From Modestobacter sp. VKM Ac-2977 (GTDB taxonomy: Bacteria; Actinomycetota; Actinomycetes; Mycobacteriales; Geodermatophilaceae), in NCBI RefSeq assembly GCF_026968045.1, contig NZ_JAPVBQ010000004.1, positions 186,001-250,000 on the forward strand: a stretch of DNA of 64,000 nucleotides, given 5' to 3'. Below are positions 59,619 to 64,000 of the stretch, piece after piece. Position numbers and translations under genes: made by a program. The notes under the pieces were generated by a model, which saw only the letters and a program-made list of their open reading frames with translations, was not told the origin of the DNA and did not search any database. Each line of letters opens with the position of its first letter. Within the stretch, counting starts at the first letter, position 1.

Positions 59619-60584
59619 ATGCGTGCGCTGCTGGTGGCGAACCCGGCGGCCACGACCACCACCCGCAAGGTCCGCGACGTGCTGGTCCGGGCGCTGTCCA
59701 GCCAACTGGACGTCGAGCTGGCCGAGACCGCCCACCGCGGTCATGCACGGGAGCTCGCCGCCCGGGCCGCCGCGGACGGGGTCGACCTGGTCGTGACCCT
59801 CGGGGGCGACGGCACGGTCAACGAGGCAGCCAACGGTCTGCTCGCCGCCGGGCCGGCGCCCGACGGGCCGATGCTGGCCGTCGTGCCGGGCGGCTCGACC
59901 AACGTCTTCGCCCGCGCGCTCGGCCGCTCCCGCGACCCGGTGGAGGCGACCGGGGAGATCCTCGACTCGCTGCGCGCCGGCCGCACCCGACTGGTGTCCC
60001 TCGGCACCGCGGAAGCCCGCACCGGCGAAGAGGGGACGACGGAGGGCTGGACCACCCCCCGCTGGTTCGTCTTCGCCGCGGGCATGGGCTTCGACGCCGA
60101 CGTCATCTCCCGGGTCGAGGCCCAGCGCGCCCGGGGGCGGCGGTCCACCGGCAGCCTCTACATCGGGGCCGGGGTCAACGCATTCCTGCTGGGCCGCGAC
60201 CGCCGTCGTCCACCGATGACCCTCCAGCTGCCCGGCGCGGCCCCCGTCGACGGACTGTTCCTCGCCCTGGTCTCCAACGTCAGCCCGTGGACCTACCTGG
60301 GGGCCCGGCCCATCGACCCGAGCCCCGAGGCGTCCTTCGACACCGGTCTGGACCTCTTCGCGATGGGCCGCGTCGGCGTGGTGCGGATGCTGCACCACGT
60401 GCGCCAGACCATGGCCGCCCGGCCGGACGCCCGGGGCCGCGGGGTGCACCGCTGGCACGACCTGGGAGAACTGACCCTGACGTCGACCCGCCCGCAGGGG
60501 TGGCAGCTCGACGGTGACCACCTGGGCACCACCACCGGGCTCCGCGTGCGGTCCGTCCCGGACGCGCTGCGCGTCGTCGTGTGA
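59619..60584 (+). CDS. Diacylglycerol kinase family lipid kinase
   Basis: A 321-residue enzyme. The DAG kinase catalytic domain includes RALLVANPAATTTTRKVRD, the ATP loop LVVTLGGDGTVNEAANGLL and VVPGGSTNVFARALG. The C-terminal beta-sandwich includes WQLDGDHLG. Related mycobacterial enzymes phosphorylate diacylglycerol or sphingosine-like lipids. An in-frame ATG at 59607 is an alternative start. Confidence 0.92.
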   Translation: MRALLVANPAATTTTRKVRDVLVRALSSQLDVELAETAHRGHARELAARAAADGVDLVVTLGGDGTVNEAANGLLAAGPAPDGPMLAVVPGGSTNVFARALGRSRDPVEATGEILDSLRAGRTRLVSLGTAEARTGEEGTTEGWTTPRWFVFAAGMGFDADVISRVEAQRARGRRSTGSLYIGAGVNAFLLGRDRRRPPMTLQLPGAAPVDGLFLALVSNVSPWTYLGARPIDPSPEASFDTGLDLFAMGRVGVVRMLHHVRQTMAARPDARGRGVHRWHDLGELTLTSTRPQGWQLDGDHLGTTTGLRVRSVPDALRVVV

Positions 60585-60669
60585 CCGAGCGCTCGGTCGT
60601 GGCCCCCGCTGGGTGATGCAGGGACGCGTCGGGTGGGGTAGGACGGAGTGGCGAGGCCCCGCCTGGCGT

Positions 60670-60685
60670 GGTGAGGTTGCTCACG
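60670..60685. promoter_or_regulatory. CRP-like site upstream of whiB1
   Basis: GGTGAGGTTGCTCACG fits the GTGA-N6-TCAC core of CRP sites. It lies about 35 bp upstream of TTGACA (60712-60717), a possible -35. In Mycobacterium tuberculosis whiB1 is controlled by the cAMP receptor protein Rv3676. A second imperfect half-site pair, GTGAAAGCATCAC (60730-60742), has only a 5-bp spacer. The 287 bp between 60585 and 60871 contains no gene. Confidence 0.4.
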
Positions 60686-60871
60686 AGCCCCGCCGACGCC
60701 CGGCGAACTGCTTGACAGTGCGTCGACTCGTGAAAGCATCACAAGCAAGCAACCTGCTGGTAACACAGCGGGCGGTCGTCGTTCTTCGTGCTGACATCAG
60801 CGCACGGACCTGCGGGGGCGGTCTCCGGACCGACGACCGGACACCCTGACGAGATCGAGGAGTACACCGCC

Positions 60872-61123
60872 ATGGACTGGCGCCACCGCGCGCTCTGCCG
60901 GGACGAAGACCCGGAGCTCTTCTTCCCGATCGGGACGACGGGCCCGGCAGTCGTCCAGATCGAGCAGGCCAAGGCTGTGTGCGGCCGTTGCCCGGTCGTC
61001 GAGTCCTGTCTGGACTGGGCCCTGAGCTCGGGCCAGGACTCCGGGGTCTGGGGCGGGCTGTCCGAGGACGAGCGCCGTGCCCTGAAGCGCCGCACCGCGC
61101 GCACCCGGGTCCGCACCGCCTGA
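60872..61123 (+). CDS. whiB1: WhiB1-type iron-sulfur transcription factor
   Basis: An 83-residue Wbl protein. Four cluster ligands: Cys9 (RALCRDEDPELFFP), Cys37, Cys40 (CGRC) and Cys46. The G-V-W-G-G turn is at residues 58-62 and a basic DNA-binding tail follows (RRALKRRTARTRVR). The sequence closely matches mycobacterial WhiB1, an essential nitric-oxide-sensitive [4Fe-4S] regulator. GAGGAG lies about 10 nt before the ATG. Structured element and hairpin follow. Confidence 0.95.
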   Translation: MDWRHRALCRDEDPELFFPIGTTGPAVVQIEQAKAVCGRCPVVESCLDWALSSGQDSGVWGGLSEDERRALKRRTARTRVRTA

Positions 61124-61125
61124 AG

Positions 61126-61184
61126 AAGGACCCCCTTCCTCCCCACCACTCGCTCCGCTCGTGGCGGGCCCCTGGAAGGGGGCC
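61126..61184 (+). terminator. Structured repeat element, copy 5 (whiB1 3' end)
   Basis: Begins 2 bases beyond the whiB1 stop. Arms GGACCCCCTTCC and GGAAGGGGGCC pair with a bulged A. The inner stem contains CCACCACTCGCTCCGCTCG. A separate 15-bp hairpin follows. Confidence 0.7.
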
Positions 61185-61187
61185 AAC

Positions 61188-61220
61188 AGCAAGAGCCGCC
61201 CCTCCGGGGCGGCTCTTGCT
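61188..61220. terminator. Perfect hairpin between whiB1 and pdtaS
   Basis: AGCAAGAGCCGCCCC, loop TCC, then the exact inverted copy. A 15-bp perfect stem between convergent genes, serving either or both directions. Confidence 0.85.
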
Positions 61221-61224
61221 GCGT

Positions 61225-62706
61225 TCACCGGCGGGCCCGGCCGGCGCCCGGGAGGCTGAGCACCGCCTCGGTCCCCGAGCCGCCGTCCGCCGGCGGTCCC
61301 ATCTCCAGCGTCCCGTGCAGCTCGCTGGTCACCAGCGTCCGCACGATCTGCAACCCGAGCCCGGTGCTGGCCGCCGGGTCGAAGCCCGGCGGCAGACCGC
61401 GCCCGTCGTCGCGGACCCGGACCACCAGGTCGTCGCCCGTCCGCTCGGCAGCGAGCACGATCGTCCCCGGCTCACCGTCGTCGAACGCGTGCTCGGCCGC
61501 GTTGTGCAGCAGCTCGGTCACCGCCATCACCAACGGCGTCGCGCACGCCGCGGGCAGCTCCCCGATCGCGCCGTCGCGGGTGATCCGGGCGGCCGGCCCC
61601 ACCGACGTCACGTCGCCGAGCATCGGCAGCACCTGGTCGAGGACGTCGTCGACCTCGACGACGTCGTCCCGACTGCCGGCCAGCGTCTCGTGGACCACCG
61701 CGATCGAGGCCACCCGGCGCACCGACTCCTCCAGGGCCGCGCGGGCCGCCGGCTCGGTCATCCGCCGGGCCTGCAGCCGCAGCAGCGCGGCCACGGTCTG
61801 CAGGTTGTTCTTCACCCGGTGGTGGATCTCCCGGATGGTGGCGTCCTTGGTCATCAGCGCGCGGTCCCGGCGGCGCACGTCGGTGACGTCGCGGACCAGC
61901 ACCAGCGCACCCTCCTCACCGCCGGGGGCCTGCAGCGGCAGGGCGCGCACCAGCATGGTGGCCGCGTCGTTCTCCACGTCCATCGGCTCGGGGAACCGGC
62001 CGGCGACCGCTGCGGCGATGCTCGCGGCCACGGCCTCACCGGCCACCCGGTCCGCCGAGACCTGCCGGGTCACCTCGCCCAGGTCGGATCCCACGACGTC
62101 CCCGGTCACCCCCATCCGCCGGTAGGCCGACAGGGCGTTCGGGCTGGCGTAGACCGCGTGTCCGGTGCCGTCCAGCCGGACCAGCCCGTCACCCACCCGC
62201 GGGCTCATCTCCGCGTCGTCCAGCATCCGCGGCGGGAAGGTGCCGGCCGCCACCATCAACGAGAGGTCCGCGGCGATGTCGAGGTAGGTGAGCTCCAGGG
62301 TCGACGGCGACCGGGTCGCCGCCAGGTTGGTGTCCTTGGCCAGCACCGCGACCACCGCACCGTCGTGCCGGACGGGGATCACCTCCCGCCGGCGGGGGCT
62401 CGCACCCGACCAGTCGGGATCGCCCTCGGTGATCGGCCGCCCTTCCCGCTGCGCCCGCAGCAGCGGCTCGGCGTCCGCCCCGGTGGCCTCACTGCCCACC
62501 AGGTCCTCCGGCTGGCTCGTGGGCGCCGTCAGCGGGCGCACCTGGGCCACGCACCACCAGGCCCCGGTCTGCAGCGGCACCCACAGCGTGAGGTCGGCGA
62601 AGGAGAGGTCGGCCAGCAGCTGCCAGTCGGCCACCAGCCGGCGCGCGTGGTCGACCTGGGACGGGCTCGCCGAGCCGCGGGTGAGACGTTCGGACAGGCT
62701 GCTCAT
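61225..62706 (-). CDS. pdtaS: Sensor histidine kinase PdtaS
   Basis: A 493-residue HisKA_2-type kinase. Order: GAF domain (residues about 1-155), PAS-like domain (about 165-280), H-box EIHHRVKNNLQTVAALLRL (His295/296), and HATPase with ELLHNAAEHAF and DDGRGLPPGFD. The mycobacterial homologue Rv3220c phosphorylates the antiterminator PdtaR. No membrane segment, so cytosolic. It converges on whiB1, as in M. tuberculosis. The pdtaR gene is not in the window. Confidence 0.92.
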   Translation of the reverse strand: MSSLSERLTRGSASPSQVDHARRLVADWQLLADLSFADLTLWVPLQTGAWWCVAQVRPLTAPTSQPEDLVGSEATGADAEPLLRAQREGRPITEGDPDWSGASPRRREVIPVRHDGAVVAVLAKDTNLAATRSPSTLELTYLDIAADLSLMVAAGTFPPRMLDDAEMSPRVGDGLVRLDGTGHAVYASPNALSAYRRMGVTGDVVGSDLGEVTRQVSADRVAGEAVAASIAAAVAGRFPEPMDVENDAATMLVRALPLQAPGGEEGALVLVRDVTDVRRRDRALMTKDATIREIHHRVKNNLQTVAALLRLQARRMTEPAARAALEESVRRVASIAVVHETLAGSRDDVVEVDDVLDQVLPMLGDVTSVGPAARITRDGAIGELPAACATPLVMAVTELLHNAAEHAFDDGEPGTIVLAAERTGDDLVVRVRDDGRGLPPGFDPAASTGLGLQIVRTLVTSELHGTLEMGPPADGGSGTEAVLSLPGAGRARR

Positions 62707-62721
62707 CGTGAGCCGGAGCCT

Positions 62722-62779
62722 ACGGCCCTGTCCGGAGGCTCACCCCAGCCTGCGAGGGAGGAGTGGGACAGGGTCCTTT
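62722..62779 (-). repeat. Structured repeat element, copy 6 (divergent region)
   Basis: Minus-strand arms AAGGACCCTGTCC and GGACAGGGCCGT pair with the family's bulged A; the inner part has CTCCTCCCTCGCAGGCTGG. Unlike the other copies, it lies between the divergent pdtaS and GNAT starts, so no gene ends here. A possible -10 (TACCCT, 62783-62788) for the GNAT gene follows at once. Confidence 0.65.
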
Positions 62780-62794
62780 GTCTACCCTGCTCCG

Positions 62795-63292
62795 GTGGCC
62801 TTCCCCGCACCCGTCGTCGGCCCGGCCGGGCCCGCGGACCACGCCCGCATCGCCGAGCTCACCGTGGCTGCCTACGCAGCCGAGGAGCTCGCACCGGCCG
62901 AGTACCTGCCCCAGCTGGCCGACGTGGCGGGGCGTGCGGACCGCGCGGAGCTGCTCGTGGCCCGCGACCACGACGGGCGCATCGTCGGCAGCGTGGCGCT
63001 GGTGCTGTCCGGGGACTTCGGTGAGGTCGTCGAGTCCCCGGACGAGGCGGCGTTCCGGATGCTCGCGGTCGACCCCGGGGCTCGCGGCCAGGGCATCGGG
63101 GCGGCGCTCGTGCGCGCCTGCCTGGACCGGGCCCGGGCCGCCGGCAGACGACGGATGGTGCTGTCCACGGGCGAGCGGATGGCCGCAGCGCACCGGCTCT
63201 ACGCCCAGTTCGGTTTCACCCGGCTGCCGGAGCGGGACTGGACGCCGGTGCCCGGCGTCGACCTCCGGGTCTACTCCCTCGACCTGGCCTGA
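62795..63292 (+). CDS. GNAT acetyltransferase
   Basis: A 165-residue GNAT protein. The acetyl-CoA motif is MLAVDPGARGQGIGAALVRA. LYAQFGFTRLPERDW is the C-terminal motif B region. The substrate is not deducible. TACCCT lies 6 nt before the GTG, suggesting a leaderless mRNA. It sits between pdtaS and the biotinylated-protein gene. Confidence 0.85.
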   Translation: MAFPAPVVGPAGPADHARIAELTVAAYAAEELAPAEYLPQLADVAGRADRAELLVARDHDGRIVGSVALVLSGDFGEVVESPDEAAFRMLAVDPGARGQGIGAALVRACLDRARAAGRRRMVLSTGERMAAAHRLYAQFGFTRLPERDWTPVPGVDLRVYSLDLA

Positions 63293-63296
63293 CGCG

Positions 63297-63317
63297 CCCC
63301 GTCCTCCTCCGACGGGG
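63297..63317. terminator. Terminator between convergent GNAT and biotinyl-protein genes
   Basis: CCCCGTC, 7-nt loop CTCCTCC, GACGGGG. It fills most of the 28-bp gap between the two stop codons. Confidence 0.6.
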
Positions 63318-63320
63318 TCG

Positions 63321-63545
63321 CTACGCCGGGACGACGGTGGCGATCAGGTCGCCCTCCTGGAGCACCTCGCCCTCGACCACGTGCAGCTCGCCGATCGTGC
63401 CGGCGCGCTCACTGAGCACCGGGATCTCCATCTTCATCGACTCGAGGATGACCAGCGTGTCACCGGCGGCGACCTCCGCACCGGGGGCCACGAGCACCTT
63501 CCACACGCTGGAGACCATCTCGGCGTGGATCTCCTCGACCGCCAC
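63321..63545 (-). CDS. Biotinylated protein, TB7.3-like
   Basis: A 74-residue stand-alone biotinyl domain. The modified Lys38 lies in the ESMKMEIPV motif. It resembles TB7.3 (Rv3221c) of M. tuberculosis, which also follows pdtaS. Its partner carboxylase is not encoded here. The GTG at 63545 has AGAGGGGG 6 nt upstream. Confidence 0.9.
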   Translation of the reverse strand: MAVEEIHAEMVSSVWKVLVAPGAEVAAGDTLVILESMKMEIPVLSERAGTIGELHVVEGEVLQEGDLIATVVPA

Positions 63546-63645
63546 CGGCGCCCCCTCTTCCCTGACCTGCCCCGACCCGCCTGAGCCGACGGTGTGCTCA
63601 TGAAAGCACGCGTGGAGGCCGGCACCGCACCGTGCCGAGCAGCGG

Positions 63646-64000
63646 TCAGGTGCAGTCGGGGACGAGCGCACCGGCGATGCGCTGCAGCACGCCGCAGACG
63701 GCCGCACCGTCGTGCGGGACGCCGGTCTCCGGGAGACCGACGAGGAGCTCCATCGCCGCCCGCGCGGCGCTCGCCGCATCCGGGCCCGCAGCGCTCACCG
63801 TGGCCAGCAGGGCGTCGTACCAGCCATCGAGCCGGTCGCCCGCGTCGTAGCCGCTCACCGCGACCAGTTCGGCGTCCCCGGTCGGACGCCGGTCAGCGGC
63901 GACGACGTCGGGCAGCCGGCCGGTGACCCGACCCGCAGTGCCCGGCGGCAGGGTCGAACGCAGCTGGACGGCGAGCCCGGCGTACGGCGGCCCCTCGGCG
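63646..64000 (-). CDS. Partial gene at window edge, unknown function
   Basis: An open frame of at least 118 residues reading from the right edge and ending at 63646. Visible sequence includes GRLPDVVAADRRPTGDAEL, VSGYDAGDRLDGWYDALLAT and VPHDGAAVCGVLQRIAGALV. The amino-acid composition and GC3 look like a real gene. No family recognised; the true start is outside the window, though an internal GTG at 63858 exists. Confidence 0.5.
   Translation of the reverse strand, partial: AEGPPYAGLAVQLRSTLPPGTAGRVTGRLPDVVAADRRPTGDAELVAVSGYDAGDRLDGWYDALLATVSAAGPDAASAARAAMELLVGLPETGVPHDGAAVCGVLQRIAGALVPDCT

Noticed and set aside
60729-60743. Second CRP-like site (GTGAAAGCATCAC) upstream of whiB1
   Set aside because: The spacer between half-sites is 5 bp rather than 6, so it does not fit the CRP consensus; mentioned only beside the better site.
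63590-63607. Inverted repeat GTGCT-CATGAA-AGCAC upstream of the biotinylated-protein gene
   Set aside because: Short and imperfect; no second copy seen in the window, so no support as an operator.

Overview
The window is chromosomal DNA from a high-GC actinobacterium, most likely a member of the Geodermatophilaceae (Blastococcus, Geodermatophilus or Modestobacter type). The evidence is the very high GC3, many GTG starts, NucS in place of MutS/MutL, WhiB1, PdtaS, Kgd-type 2-oxoglutarate decarboxylase, Ni-superoxide dismutase with its SodX protease, and the order argS-lysA-hom-thrC-thrB-rho-rpmE-prfA-prmC-tsaC-glyA-wecA-atp, which is typical of Actinomycetota. The genus is inference. No phage, insertion sequence, CRISPR array or rRNA was seen. 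There is one tRNA, tRNA-Arg(CCG).

Layout. 0-14.5 kb: ethylmalonyl-CoA pathway genes (methylmalonyl/ethylmalonyl-CoA epimerase, crotonyl-CoA carboxylase/reductase, a tandem-fused 3-hydroxybutyryl-CoA dehydrogenase, ethylmalonyl-CoA mutase) mixed with a DivIVA-like protein, a DUF4397/class F sortase pair, nucS, a lipoprotein, dedA and small regulators. 14.5-17.7 kb: murA, a cob(I)alamin adenosyltransferase (cofactor supply for the mutase), DUF2550 and atpC. 17.7-26.2 kb: the ATP synthase operon, with atpC separated from atpD by about 790 bp of odd DNA. 26.2-41.2 kb: one long minus-strand block for cell-wall lipid carrier synthesis, one-carbon metabolism, translation termination, Rho, aspartate-family amino acids and argS. 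41-48.9 kb: DUF3105, DUF305, tRNA-Arg, an ABC-F ATPase, a class III cyclase, an ABC exporter and an ankyrin protein. 49-55 kb: kgd and the sodX/sodN pair. 55-60.6 kb: a PP2C phosphatase, psd-pssA phospholipid genes, acetyltransferase, HAD phosphatase and a lipid kinase. 60.6-64 kb: whiB1-pdtaS-biotinylated protein, an order shared with Mycobacterium tuberculosis Rv3219-Rv3221c.

How it fits together. The ccr and ecm genes lie 12 kb apart on opposite strands, yet their promoters share an identical 15-nt sequence containing a perfect 12-bp palindrome (TACTGGCCAGTA). This suggests one repressor for the acetyl-CoA-assimilating ethylmalonyl-CoA pathway. The nearby adenosyltransferase would supply adenosylcobalamin for the mutase.

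The most unusual non-coding feature is a dispersed family of about 60-bp structured elements. Six copies were found (4935, 7185, 18452, 54782, 61126, 62722). They start AAGGACC, end GGCC, keep a bulged A in the stem and show compensatory changes in the arms. Five abut or nearly abut stop codons and look like terminators or mRNA 3' ends. One lies in a divergent promoter region where a terminator role makes little sense.
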